From contig NC_054552.1 in NCBI RefSeq assembly GCF_017654505.1, forward strand, positions 33,252,597 to 33,316,596: a DNA stretch of 64,000 bases, in the 5' to 3' direction. This document shows positions 1-11,576 of the stretch, piece by piece. The position numbers and the translations under genes are program-made. Numbering within the stretch: position 1 is the first letter of the stretch; every line of letters begins with the position of its first letter. The notes beneath the pieces were generated by a model. It worked only from the letters and a program-made list of their open reading frames with translations. It ran no database searches and was not told the origin of the DNA. Source of the DNA: Polyodon spathula. Lineage: Eukaryota > Chordata > Actinopteri > Acipenseriformes > Polyodontidae.

Positions 1-390
1 AATAAAAAATAAAAACATTCCTGTCTTTAATGTTGTTTTTTTTTAGTTGTTTTCTTTTAGCTAAACCCAGACGCCTTAAAAGAAATGACCAGCCTTCACT
101 ATTAACCCTTTAGGAATAGGATTTCAAAGTGTGTTCTGCAGACTCTCTGCTTTGTTAATTAGAATTGATTGAACACAGTGAGATTTTGCATGAGTTAAAT
201 ATTCAATAATATAGCATGTCCTTCATTGCTCTGTATTGTACACTATGCAATACACCAGTATGTCCTTCATTGCAAACATTTTTGGCATTGAATTAATTTC
301 AAATCGTTAATGAAGAGTTTTCAGGCATCTGCCATGGTGCTTAATGTTGAAAAAGTGGTATTGTTTAATTAATGCTCTGGATCTCTGTTC
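1..390. other. intergenic, nothing recognised
   Basis: AT-rich unique sequence. I see no exon with splice borders, no RNA gene and no tandem repeat. Confidence 0.5.
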
Positions 391-398
391 TCCTTGTG

Positions 399-588
399 TA
401 GGGTTACCATATGACTGCATATACACAAGGACAGTTCAGGTTTTTCAATGCATTCTGGTACGTTTTACTTGTGTCAGGTACCTTTCACTTGTTTAAGAGA
501 TGCAGGACTACACTTATCAGAATTCATTGGGGTTGGAGTTGAAAAGCCCAAACTGTCCCAGTGAACATGGAGTCATATGGTAACCCTG
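399..588. mobile_element. hAT-like non-autonomous foldback element
   Basis: A 190-bp element whose ends are inverted copies of CAGGGTTACCATATGACT (the left end reads TAGGG, the right end complement CAGGG). The arms stay alignable for about 50 bp, with mismatches. It is flanked by near-identical 8-bp direct repeats, TCCTTGTG at 391-398 and TCCTTGTA at 589-596. An 8-bp target duplication and a CAGGG-type terminus are what hAT-superfamily elements leave. There is no transposase frame inside, so it would have moved by a transposase in trans. Family membership is inferred from ends and duplication only. Confidence 0.75.
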
Positions 589-596
589 TCCTTGTA

Positions 597-1460
597 CCAC
601 TGTTGGGGAGTTTGTGTCTATACACAGCTTCACAGACAGAATGACTTTCCTGTGAAAAGGCTTTGGCAAATCCGTGTCACCTCCTTTAATATAGGAAGCA
701 GGAAAGAAGAACAAACAATTACTTCTAGTCGGATTGAATCTGCCAAAATCATCTGACCTTTACCTGTGCCTGAAACACAAACTCAGACAGCACATTGCAG
801 TGGAAATGAAAGACACCAGTGAACACTGGACTGTCCAATATCATATCAAAACTAAACAATAGTCACTATTCCCTGGCATATGGATCATACATCCCACCAC
901 CACCACCTGAATCTGAACCCCCATTCCTCTGAGAGGTGTGTCAATACCACACTGATCCCTAAGCTGGCTCTGTGCAACTCCCACTACATTGCACGTGCTT
1001 TTGGCATCTGTAGCTCTCTTTCTCTCTTGCTTCTTTTTTAAATCTCACATGGTTGTTCTAATTTTAGTCTTACAGTGACAGCTTCATTGCTGGTTTAACT
1101 AAAGTTCAGCTGGCTAACCCTTCCCAAATGATCCTATTACTTATTCATGAGTTAATATGACTGACCTCATTTGTGTTAGCCATGAGTGGATTTCTGGATA
1201 ATCGATTGGCTGCAGTGAATTACAAGGTTGTTATCTGATGTGAGGTTGAGGCTGTGGTGGTATTTTACTTCACACAGGCGTGATATTTATGATTACAGAC
1301 CGCTGAGGCTCTTTCAGCCAATCAGAGCGTACTGATTGGCCATTTACTTAGAATCGAGTCTGGCTCTAATGTTTATATTCTGTGTTCAATTTAAAGAGTA
1401 TTCATACAGACATATTCAGGCACATTAACTACATACAGTTACAGCTGTTCATACAAGCGT
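597..1460. other. intergenic, nothing recognised
   Basis: Unique-looking sequence with no supported exon. The only short open frame nearby overlaps the hAT-like element and is not coding. Confidence 0.45.
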
Positions 1461-1462
1461 GT

Positions 1463-2518
1463 GGAACCAAAGCCCTGCTTCAGGATGGGTTTTATACATG
1501 AGCTTATAAAACAGGATGGGTTTTATACATGAGCTTATAAAACCAAAACCCTGCTTCAGGATGGGTTTTATACATGAGCTTATAAAACCAAAGCCCTGCT
1601 TCAGGATGGGTTTTATACATGAGCTTATAAAACCAAAGCCCTGCTTCAGGATGGGTTTTATACATGAGCTTATAAAACCAAAGCCCTGCTTCAGGATGGG
1701 TTTTATACATGAGCTTATAAAACCAAAGCCCTGCTTCAGGATGGGTTTAATACATGAGCTTATAAAACCAAAGCCCTGCTTCAGGATGGGTTTTATACAT
1801 GAGCTTATAAAACCAAAACCCTGCTTCAGGATGGGTTTAATACATGAGCTTATAAAACCAAAACCCTGCTTCAGGATGGGTTTAATACATGAGCTTATAA
1901 AACCAAAACCCTGCTTCAGGATGGGTTTAATACATGAGCTTATAAAACCAAAACCCTGCTTCAGGATGGGTTTAATACATGAGCTTATAAAACCAAAACC
2001 CTGCTTCAGGATGGGTTTTATACATGAGCTTATAAAACCAAAGCCCTGCTTCAGGATGGGTTTTATACATGAGCTTATAAAACCAAAGCCCTGCTTCAGG
2101 ATGGGTTTTATACATGAGCTTATAAAACCAAAGCCCTGCTTCAGGATGGGTTTTATACATGAGCTTATAAAACCAAAGCCATGATGGGTTTTATACATGA
2201 GCTTATAAAACCAAAGCCCTGCTTCAGGATGGGTTTTATACATGAGCTTATAAAACCAAAGCCCTGCTTCAGGATGGGTTTTATACATGAGCTTATAAAA
2301 CCAAAGCCCTGCTTCAGGATGGGTTTTATACATGAGCTTATAAAACCAAAGCCCTGCTTCAGGATGGGTTTTATACATGAGCTTATAAAACCAAAGCCCT
2401 GCTTCAGGATGGGTTTTATACATGAGCTTATAAAACCAAAGCCCTGCTTCAGGATGGGTTTTATACATGAGCTTATAAAACCAAAGCCCTGCTTCAGGAT
2501 GGGTTTTATACATGAGCT
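1463..2518. repeat. 45-bp minisatellite, about 24 copies
   Basis: Tandem array of a 45-bp unit starting ATGGGTTTTATACATGAGCT. Unit starts recur at 1484, 1515, then every 45 bp from 1561 to 2146, then 2184 and every 45 bp to 2499. Two junctions are shortened (near 1510 and 2180). Each standard unit holds a perfect 9-bp inverted repeat, GGTTTTATA and TATAAAACC, around an 8-nt loop. Five central units carry GGTTTAATA on the left arm, which breaks the stem. Because 45 is divisible by three the array stays open in several frames on both strands. Those frames are artefacts of the period, not genes. Confidence 0.95.
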
Positions 2519-2529
2519 CCAGCAAGACA

Positions 2530-3341
2530 CCAGTTTGTCAGAACTTCACACGCCCAAGAGGTTTATTTTTAATCTCTGAAGTCAATAGCATACCAAACCT
2601 ATATTTAGTAATACTGCAAATCATATTGCAAGTCCCCATTCTACCATGCTGTTTTTTTTTTTCTCTCCAGTGCCTTATTGCAAGAAGCTGTGAGCTTAGT
2701 TAATAGGGCACCACTCTTCTGGACTGGGCACCTCCAGATCCACTTTAGCATTTGAATGACCTGGCGTCCGTCACTTTCCAGCAAAACCAGGATAACTCAG
2801 ACCTCTGGATTTACTCAGATACCACAGTGAATGTACACCTCATAGACTTCAGAGATACAAATTCATTTCAAGGACAAATGATCAAATTGGAGCTCCCAAG
2901 TGCAAGGCTGCCTGGAGCTCCCACTTCTTCTAAAGCAGCTTGTATCCCTCAAATGAACCTCCTGTTCAGATATCATCATCTTTCATCTTGCTTAATGAAA
3001 GTCATTGCAAATCGACAGCACTTCCCCTTGTAGTGGACTGTATAGATAATGCCCAGGCTCTCAACAACCTCTTTAATAAGGAGTTAATTGAGTCTATTCC
3101 TTTTTGCTACTGTCAACTTCGACATTTTTATCAGCAACCAGCGGGGTGTATCTAGCTCTCTCACAGTCTTTTGTTAGAAAATGAATTTCTAGGCTTGTGT
3201 CCTGTGGTGGGTATGAGGTTGCACAAAACAATATAGAGCTAGCCAGCGGCAAATTGTTTATATGAGTTTTTGAAGGTATGAAAATCTCATCAGTGATTTC
3301 TCAGTGGGGAATAAAACAATGCAGTGACCTGACCTGCCATC
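2530..3341. other. intergenic, nothing recognised
   Basis: Non-repetitive spacer between two minisatellites. Short open frames on the plus strand lack recognisable protein motifs or splice context. Confidence 0.4.
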
Positions 3342-4196
3342 CCCACTGCTGTGTCAGGAATTTCCTGTGCTGTGTCAGGAATCCCCAGTGTGGGTCAGGC
3401 TCATCCTCAGTGCTGTGTCAGGAATCCCCAGTGTGGGTCAGGAATCCCCAGTGCTGTGTCAGGAATCTCCAGTGCTGTGTCAGGAATCCCCAGTGTGGGT
3501 CAGGCTCATCTCCAGTGCTGTGTCAGGAATCCCCAGTGTGGGTCAGGAATCCCCAGTGCTGTGTCAGGAATCCCCAGTGTGGGTCAGGAATCCCCAGTGC
3601 TGTGTCAGGAATCCCAAGTGTGGGTCAGGCTCATCCCCAGTGCTGTGTCAGGAATCCTCAGTGCTGTGTCAGGAATCCCCAGTGCTGTGTCAGGCTAATC
3701 CCCAGTGCTGTGTCAGGAATCCCCTGTGCTGTATCAGGAATCCCCAGTGCTGTGTCAGGAATCCCCAGTGCTGTGTCAGGCTCATCCCAGGTGCTGTGTC
3801 AGGAATCCTCAATGCTGTGTCAGTAATACCCAGCGCTGTGTCAGGCTCATCCCCAGTGCTGTGTCAGGAATCCCCAGTGCTGTGTCAGGCTCATCCCCAG
3901 TGCTGTGTCAGGAATCCTCAATGCCGTGTCAGGAATCCCCTGTGCTGTATCAGGAATCCCCAGTGCTGTGTCAGGAATCCCCAGTGCTGTGTCAGGCTCA
4001 TCCCAGGTGCTGTGTCAGGAATCCTCAATGCTGTGTCAGTAATACCCAGCGCTGTGTCAGGAATCCCCAGTGCTGTGTCAGGCTCATCCCCAGTGCTGTG
4101 TCAGGAATCCTCAATGCCGTGTCAGGAATCCCCAGTGCTGTGTCAGGAACCCCCAGTGCTGTGTCAGGCTCATCCCCAGTGCTGTGTCAGGCTCTC
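3342..4196. repeat. composite 20-23-bp minisatellite
   Basis: Array of three interspersed unit types: CCCCAGTGCTGTGTCAGGAAT (21 bp, with CTCAAT and CCCTGT variants), a 23-bp version ending CAGGCTCAT, and a 20-bp version with GTGTGGGTCAGG. Period changes keep shifting the frame, so several overlapping Cys/Ser/Val-rich frames run through it. A block of several units near 3718-3840 recurs with small changes at 3929-4060, which points to duplication of multi-unit blocks. Confidence 0.9.
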
Positions 4197-4306
4197 CTAG
4201 TGTTCTTCTTGCTGTCAGAAGGGAGCCGTGGCTTCGGGGTTTGACAATCAAAGACTGCCTGGTAGCACACTATCTGCACAGGTATAGAACCATAAGAACT
4301 CCGTCC

Positions 4307-4530
4307 GGTAACACTTTACAGTGTGTCTCTAATTACTGTGTATTTACATAGTAGTTACTTAGTAAATGCATGTGTAGTTATGTACTTATGTGTATTATTA
4401 TGTGTAGCTGTAATGTACTTAATGTATGCACAATCTTTTCTAATGCAATTGTGAACTTACATACATTGTGCAAAAAGATTTATACACTAAGTACATTGTA
4501 ACTATGCATAATAACATTATTATTATTTAA
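4307..4530. mobile_element. long-TIR MITE-like element, copy 1 (3' truncated)
   Basis: Starts GGTAACACTTTACAGTGTGT and continues through the family core TTTACATAGTAGTTACTTAG. It matches the elements at 7366-7664 and 10546-10760. The right inverted arm is missing; the copy fades into an ATT-rich tail. No coding capacity. Confidence 0.7.
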
Positions 4531-7365
4531 TAAATTAAAGTGACCATCTAAAGAAGCAAAGATCTTAATAATATGATTTTGTTATGCTTTTTGGTCAACT
4601 GAAATTATAACAGTCATCACAAATACTTGGATATTCTTTCTGATCATTATCCTATTGGTTGCTATTAGCAACTTCTTTGCTGTGTTGATATTTTACATCA
4701 GTATCCATAATGCTTGGTAAGAAAATCAGGTATTCAAAAGCACACAGCATCAGGGAAAGGCCCCTAATTATTATTCCAGTGCCAAACCCATCATCTTTTA
4801 CTAATAAAATAAAATAAGAAAACACAAGCCAAAGGGTGGGTTTAACATATAAACGCTGATTCATGCCTGTGTCAGATAGGTTCAATCTAAACTCCAATAT
4901 GTCATATTTATAATATTCATCCCGGCCCCTTTATTCTTGCCCCTCATAATGAATGCAGTAGTTTAAAACCTCAATGCTCTCATCACTTTCAACAGATGAT
5001 CTTGGTAATAGAAAGGCTTTACGTTTGGAGACCAGATTAAAGTCTACGGTGAAGAGAGTAATTGAAATGCATCTATTTCAAGGTCTGGACTGGCCTCTAT
5101 CCTGCATGCTTATTGCAGAGGGTTGAAGATGAGCTGATGATCTGCTGAAGATCCTCTTTCCTTTCTCACATGCAAGCTCATTTCTTTAGAAAATTCTCTT
5201 TTCTGCACATTATCGGAGCAGCTGGGCAGCGCGTGCCATGCTCTGTGCCTGAGGCAATACCTTTCTCAACACCTTCCACAAGTCTGCCGGCCTAATCTGG
5301 CTTATTAAACTGCGAGACCTGCAAGAGGAGCCACATTTAGAAATACATTAATAACAAGTTAGCTTGCATGTCCGAACGAGCATTGTAAGGCTGGGTGCAA
5401 ACTGCTGAGCACACCCACTGCAAACACCATCTTAACCGCTATGCAAAACAGCCAGGCTCATCTGCTTTAGATGGTATAGAGCTTTTAACCTTATTTAACC
5501 AGACAGGGGTCAGAATCCTAAACAGCAGTGCATCACACAACACGTTCCAGAGATCAAGACAAAATCCCAATGCTTAGTAGAGCATAATTTTATTGAACAG
5601 ATTTGTAAATACAATGAAAGACATTTAAATGACAACGGTATATAAGATATGCAGACAAAGCCTGGGTCACAGGGACAGCAGATCCTTTATATTAAAAAAA
5701 GAGGCTGCTAAACATTGAACTGCTGCACCCAGACCCAGCCAGGCCAAGAATGAAAATCAACATTTCTGAAGACTGATATTACTTTATAAGCACAATGCCC
5801 TCGTTTCAGAGTGTGAAGAGTCTCCCAGGAGTTGCAGGCTTTGGTTTAATGAAACACAGGGATTTTTTAAAATGTGTACAAATCTCAGGAGCGCAGCTTT
5901 CTGTCTGTCTCAACCCGAGGATATCCCCTGTAAATTAACGTAAAAACAAAACAAACAAACAGAAAAACAGCTGGTCAAAAGTATCTTTCTCCAGTAGCAG
6001 CTTCTGTACTCAAAACAACAAGATTTCATGAACCCCCAGCCACTTCAACAAGTGCATTCTGTAGATTCTCATAGTCTAGAGGCCCAGTGTTACCCATGAT
6101 ATGTTAACATGACATTATTTAAGAGATCTGCACAAAAAAGACAAATATTCTAAATATTAACAGTTCCTTCTAACATAAAATACAAAATAATCTATGTGAA
6201 GTTCTTTTGGGGCTTTTACTAATTACTCTTAAAAAAAACAACAGTTATACTGTGAAATGAGAGTCTGCAAAAAAAAAAAAAACAAGAAGCTGTGATGAAC
6301 CGTCAGTAGATTAATAATATAGTGCAATCAGGAACAGCTCGAAGTGGATTCGATCATTATTCCTTCGTGAGAATAAAAGAAAAGGCCAACACTCAACCCG
6401 ACCCTGAAAAAACAGGAAGCAGAGACTGCAGTGCCTACAGCTTGATAAGCAGAATGAGTGGAAATCTCCAGACGCAGCACTCTGATCCTTATCTTATTAT
6501 AGAGATCCTCGTCACCTCTCAAGCTGCACCAGGGGTTCGCACATAACATCTCAGGGAATGACACCGGAGAAGACGCTCTCTTCAATTCAGTGCAGTCGAT
6601 ACAGTTTTACAAGAGTGCAGTTCTAGACTCTAATATTGTTAGGATTCAAAGCTATACAAAACATTTTTATTTGTAAACTATGCTTTTACTTTGCTTTCAC
6701 CTTGATCCACTGCACTTTGCTGGGCTTTAAGTCAGTTTACCACACTTTTATAATGGTTGGGTCTGTTGATTCCATGTGGACTAGAAAGATTGCACTTTAC
6801 TGTATATGGTCTATAATGTACAAGAACAGCATCACACTTATATAGTGCCTTTCAAGACCAAGTCCTATCAAAGCCAAAGCAATATCCAATGGCACCCCCA
6901 AACAAAGCAACACACGTGTCTTTGCAACTGCACAGGAAGTCATCTTCCAATCCAGTCAATAATCAAACAATGGGAGCCATGCATCATTCAGCATGTACCC
7001 AACAGAGAGCTCCATGCCCAGTAAAAGAGGAAGCTGATGCGGAACCCCTGACTGGAGCATTCCATTAAAATAGCAGCATGGGGGAGCCTCGCAGGGGGAG
7101 TGGTCTCCAGCACGGCTCCATTAGGAATTGAGGACACCTGTCTACCAGCACAAGCACCAGCACATATTCCACTCAGCCCATATATCCACAGGCTCTTCTA
7201 CTCAAAGCACTGCCAATCATAGTGGAGTCTGCTCTTATTTGAAGGGAGAGCATGGATATTCACAGCAGCATTGTTCCTAGAAATTGTGCTTTTTTTAGAA
7301 ATATAAAACATTTACCTAGCACAGGGGTCAGCATGGAATGGGTTTCTAGTTTATATCAGTAATGT
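4531..7365. other. intergenic, nothing recognised
   Basis: About 2.8 kb of AT-rich sequence with short A-runs. I found no exon with matching splice sites, no tandem array and no recognisable RNA gene. Confidence 0.4.
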
Positions 7366-7664
7366 GGGTAACACTGCACATTGTCTGGAATTATGGTGTA
7401 TTTACATAGTAGTTGCTTAGTAAATATAGGTGTACTTACACATAATTACAATGTAACTAACCCTATTCCTAGCCCTAACCCCACTAACCCTAACCTTTTC
7501 TGATGCAATTGTGTACTTACATATATCATACAAAAACATTTACACATTTAAGTACATTGTGTGTGCATAATAGCATTGAAATTACTTGTAAGTACATATG
7601 TATTTCCTAAGTAACTACTATGTATATACCCAGAAATTAGAGAGACTTCATGTAAAGCATTACT
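7366..7664. mobile_element. long-TIR MITE-like element, copy 2 (complete)
   Basis: About 300 bp with both ends present. The left arm begins GGTAACACTGCACA and runs through TTTACATAGTAGTTGCTTAG. The right arm is its inverted counterpart (CCTAAGTAACTACTATGTAT, ending near GTAAAGCATTACT). The arms align for about 90 bp. The centre carries a short telomere-like tract with several CCCTAACC and ACTAACC motifs near 7460-7495. There is no protein-coding frame, as expected for a non-autonomous DNA transposon. The superfamily is not clear from the ends. Confidence 0.75.
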
Positions 7665-8112
7665 CCAATTTGTTTTTCATGTTTTTTCTTGGTTCCTATT
7701 CAAATGGGAAGACGACCTCTGACCTCCACAGTTCCCCATCACCTCCCTGTCTGTTAAGCAAGAAAGTGAAAAATGCATTTAAAAAACAAAAGAGCACTTG
7801 AAATACAAATTGCTGCAGATATTTAATGAATCCTGTGTGTCTGAAAGATAGAAAAACAAGCTGGAAGGTTCTTGCTGTGATGTCGGTACCCTAAGAGAAT
7901 GTCCCTCCTGCAATTTCATTTTTGTGTTTCATGTTTAAGCCACTTACTCGCAAGACAAGATGGAATTTGATAACAAATTAATTCAGGACAGCTCCGGGAT
8001 TTAATGACAATGTTTTTATTAGAGAATAAAACCAGCTGCCACAGCAGGTCTAACGACTAAAAATATCTGAAATGCTTAAGGCCTTTTTCTGTGGCTGAGA
8101 TCCTTTAAAACA
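7665..8112. other. intergenic, nothing recognised
   Basis: Short spacer between the MITE-like element and the 57-bp array. No supported feature. Confidence 0.4.
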
Positions 8113-9046
8113 GGGCTGAGAGTCTGAATCTCCTCTGATCTGAGTGTGAGCGCGAGGACCAGGTAAACAGGGCTGAGAGTCAGCATCTCCTCTGATCTGA
8201 GTGTGAGCGCGAGGACCAGGTAAACAGGGCTGAGAGTCAGCATCTCCTCTGATCTGAGTGTGAGCGCGAGGACCAGGTAAACAGGGCTGAGAGTCAGCAT
8301 CTCCTCTGATCTGAGTGTGAGCGCGAGGACCAGGTAAACAGGGCTGAGAGTCAGCATCTCCTCTGATCTGAGTGTGAGCGCGAGGACCAGGTAAACAGGG
8401 CTGAGAGTCAGCATCTCCTCTGATCTGAGTGTGAGCGCGAGGACCAGGTAAACAGGGCTGAGAGTCAGCATCTCCTCTGATCTGAGTGTGAGCGCGAGGA
8501 CCAGGTAAACAGGGCTGAGAGTCAGCATCTCCTCTGATCTGAGTGTGAGCGCGAGGACCAGGTAAACAGGGCTGAGAGTCAGCATCTCCTCTGATCTGAG
8601 TGTGAGCGCGAGGACCAGGTAAACAGGGCTGAGAGTCAGCATCTCCTCTGATCTGAGTGTGAGCGCGAGGACCAGGTAAACAGGGCTGAGAGTCAGCATC
8701 TCCTCTGATCTGAGTGTGAGCGCGAGGACCAGGTAAACAGGGCTGAGAGTCAGCATCTCCTCTGATCTGAGTGTGAGCGCGAGGACCAGGTAAACAGGGC
8801 TGAGAGTCAGCATCTCCTCTGATCTGAGTGTGAGCGCGAGGACCAGGTAAACAGGGCTGAGAGTCAGCATCTCCTCTGATCTGAGTGTGAGCGCGAGGAC
8901 CAGGTAAACAGGGCTGAGAGTCAGCATCTCCTCTGATCTGAGTGTGAGCGCGAGGACCAGGTAAACAGGGCCGAGAGTCAGCATCTCCTCTGATCTGAGT
9001 GTGAGCGCGAGGACCAGGTAAACAGGGCTGACAGTCAGCATCTCCT
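8113..9046. repeat. 57-bp minisatellite, 16 copies plus a part
   Basis: Unit starts GGGCTGAGAGTCAGCATCTC. The first unit starts at 8113 and the last partial one at 9025, exactly 16 periods of 57 bp apart, so there is no net length change across the array. Only a few substitutions are visible (first and last units, and one at 8970). Each unit contains GAGCGCGAGG with two CpGs. The minus strand is open for 321 codons only because 57 is divisible by three. Confidence 0.95.
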
Positions 9047-9100
9047 GGCTTTTCTTCTTGAGTTAAAACTGAGTCACAGCCAGGTAAGTGCTATCTATAC

Positions 9101-9106
<6 letters not shown>

Positions 9107-9175
<69 letters not shown>
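9107..9175. repeat. (TC)n microsatellite
   Basis: Uninterrupted TC dinucleotide run of about 69 bp directly downstream of the 57-bp array. Confidence 0.95.
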
Positions 9176-9176
<1 letters not shown>

Positions 9177-10545
9177 TCGAAACCCTGAGTGAAAAAGAGT
9201 TTCTAAAATTAAACCACACAAGTGAGTGAATGGAATAATTCTGCATTGATTTGCTCTGCATGAATATTTATAATGTTCATTTCGGTGGAGCGTAGACCAG
9301 GAGAGGGATTAATGAGGATAGTCAGACAGACACACACACAGAGCTAGACTGACAGACTGTAGAGGTTTCATTATGAACTGAGTGCTTCACACTTTATACC
9401 TTCTACCCTTTCAGAATTGTAATATCCGATTGCGCTTGTTTCTGATTATTCTTTATTGCGCTCTAAAAGCTGAATTTCATGCGTCATAGTAAAAAGGGAT
9501 TTGATTTACTGTCCTCGTTAAGTTCATAACATTTTCATCTTTTAAATGGAATTGTAAGAGTGAGCTGGGGCGCAGGATTGAATAGTAAGAACTCGATGAA
9601 GAAAAACAACCTGTGCTTCTAGCTGAAGTTGCACAATGGAAGAGCTGCCGGTACTGTATGTGGTGATACTGAAATTCCACACTCATATCAAGCTGCTCCC
9701 CAGGGAAGGATGATTAATGGCACAGGTCTGTAGCTGCCTGCTTCCATAGAGCCTCTCTGTGCACAGGTAGCCTTAGCAGGGTCCCTGCTCCCTCTTTGTA
9801 TCTCCTGTCTCTTACCTCAATCTCCAGACATCAGGCTAGGTGGCTTCTTTCCTTGGAGAGAGAGTCACGCTGGCATTTGGCTGTTACTTAATTGAATCAG
9901 AAATGTGTTTTCTCTGGCTAAGCATGTGCACAGTAGAAGCATTCACATGCAACCTAATAACTGCATAATAGCTATTTTTTGTTCAATTCCTAAAGCTGTA
10001 CACTTTTTAAGCTTCAATGCAAGCTAATGCCGAAAGAAGACAGATCTGATGATCTGGATTATTGAGTGGCTTTATTAATTAGAATCACATTATTCTTCGT
10101 GACACCCTGCCACAGCTCTGCAAAGCATTGCATTACTGGACTTCAAGGGCCGTTCCTCTTTCATACAGCCTTGTGCAAATCGGACTCGCTTGCCTTCAGT
10201 ACCTCTCATCTCTTCCTCCCAGTACTAAATGTGTGCACATAAATACAGACTGGGGCTTATTGAACGCTACTGCCGTGAAGGATACTTAAACTGGCTGTTA
10301 CTAATCGAGCAAAAGATGTTGCCCGATTCTTTGGGCACTTAAAACATCTTTTGCATTAAAATATGCTGCATTACAGAAGGTAATCGAAATAGATGAGCAG
10401 TAATCGAAATCCTATTTTTTTTTTCTTTGCTCTCATTTAAAGTGAGGGCATACAGCAATACTGCAGCTTAGATGGAAATGACCAGTTCCATGAACTACAT
10501 TAGCTCCTTGACTTCAGGAAAACCAAACCGGCAGAAAGTTCACCT
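9176..10545. other. intergenic, nothing recognised
   Basis: Unique-looking sequence. Short minus-strand open frames have no recognised motif. Near 10313-10366 a small inverted pair (AAAGATGTTGCCC and AACATCTTTTGCA) makes a weak stem only. Confidence 0.4.
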
Positions 10546-10760
10546 GAATTACTATGTTTTTACATAGTAGTTACTTAGTAAATACATGTGTACTTCCACA
10601 TAATTACAATGCTATTATGCATAGTTACAACATACTTAATGTATACATCTTTGTGCATGACGTATGTAAGTACACAGCTGTATCAGAAAGGAGTTAGGGT
10701 TAGAGTTAGAGTTAGAGTCAGGCTTATATTGTGCAGAAAGATTTTCACATTCAAATAAAA
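10546..10760. mobile_element. long-TIR MITE-like element, copy 3 (5' truncated)
   Basis: Shares TTTACATAGTAGTTACTTAG and the following TACATGTGTACTT section with the copies at 4307 and 7366. It contains a telomere-like GTTAGGGTTAGAGTTAGAGT tract at about 10692, in the orientation opposite to the CCCTAA tract of copy 2. The outer left end and most of the right arm are missing. Confidence 0.65.
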
Positions 10761-10861
10761 GGTTAACAACATACATGTACACATGTCCATTTATGAAATG
10801 TATGTAGTTTAACAGAAACGGCACTTTAACAATATGTGTGATAGAATGAAGAGAAGTTGAG

Positions 10862-10996
10862 AGAAAGTACAGCAGCGCTCTTAGCACATTGGATCACCGT
10901 GTTTCCAAAGTACAGCAGCACTTTTAGCTCTTAGCACATTGGATCACTGTGTTTCCAAAGTACAGTAGCACTCTTAGCTCTTAGCACATTGGATCA
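10862..10996. repeat. local triplication, about 43-51-bp unit
   Basis: Three adjacent copies of a unit with AAAGTACAGCAGCACTCTTA followed by CTTAGCACATTGGATCA. The first copy lacks a short internal CTTAGCT piece. A small, recent tandem duplication. Confidence 0.8.
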
Positions 10997-11443
10997 GACT
11001 TACTCTGCAGGAGGATGGGTATTCTCTTACTAGCTGTCAAAGACGCATGTTCTTTTTGCCCTGTGTGATTGACACAAGATTTTAATGGCAGCCGTTATAT
11101 CCCAGTACAGCTGAAACACTTCTCCACTTCTTCAGTTAAAACAAACTAAACCGTGTCCAGTGGCGCTGCTTATTATGAGATCTCTTTCATTGCCTATTCT
11201 TGGCACCATGGGGGCTAAAGGATCATTAATCCCAAGATGCGCACATGGTTTTAGCAATTGCTTTTCCCTCCAACATAAATCTTTAAGGAAAGATCAGGTT
11301 TACTAAGTCAACAAAGTCCAGACATAAATGCACTAAAATAAAGTATTGCTCCACCACCCCCACCCTCTCTCTATTTTGAAGAATACTACATAATCAGGAA
11401 TCCAGGTGAAGTGACCTAGATTCACTCTTTAATTTCTGCAGAG

Positions 11444-11576
11444 CTGTACAGAGATCTATAGGAAAGAGAACTCTACTCGACACAGTATACCTGTACAGAG
11501 ATCTATAGGAAAGAGAACTCTACTCGACACAGTATACCTGTACAGAGATCTATAGGAAAGAGAACTGTACTCAACA
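11444..11576. repeat. 47-bp tandem repeat, three copies
   Basis: Copies starting CTGTACAGAGATCTATAGGA begin at 11444, 11491 and 11538. The third copy is truncated and slightly diverged. A minus-strand open frame through it is repeat-derived. Confidence 0.9.

Noticed and set aside
1449..2579. Long repetitive open frames on both strands (up to 358 codons)
   Set aside because: They come from a 45-bp tandem repeat whose period is divisible by three. Frames are open on both strands and have no start context, splice context or domain.
7460..7500. Interstitial telomere remnant
   Set aside because: The CCCTAA-like tract is short, imperfect and sits inside a MITE-like element, so a chromosome-fusion scar is not supported.
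8076..9041. 321-codon minus-strand open frame of identical 19-residue repeats
   Set aside because: It is a direct reading of the 57-bp satellite; units are identical at the DNA level, with no sign of codon-level selection.
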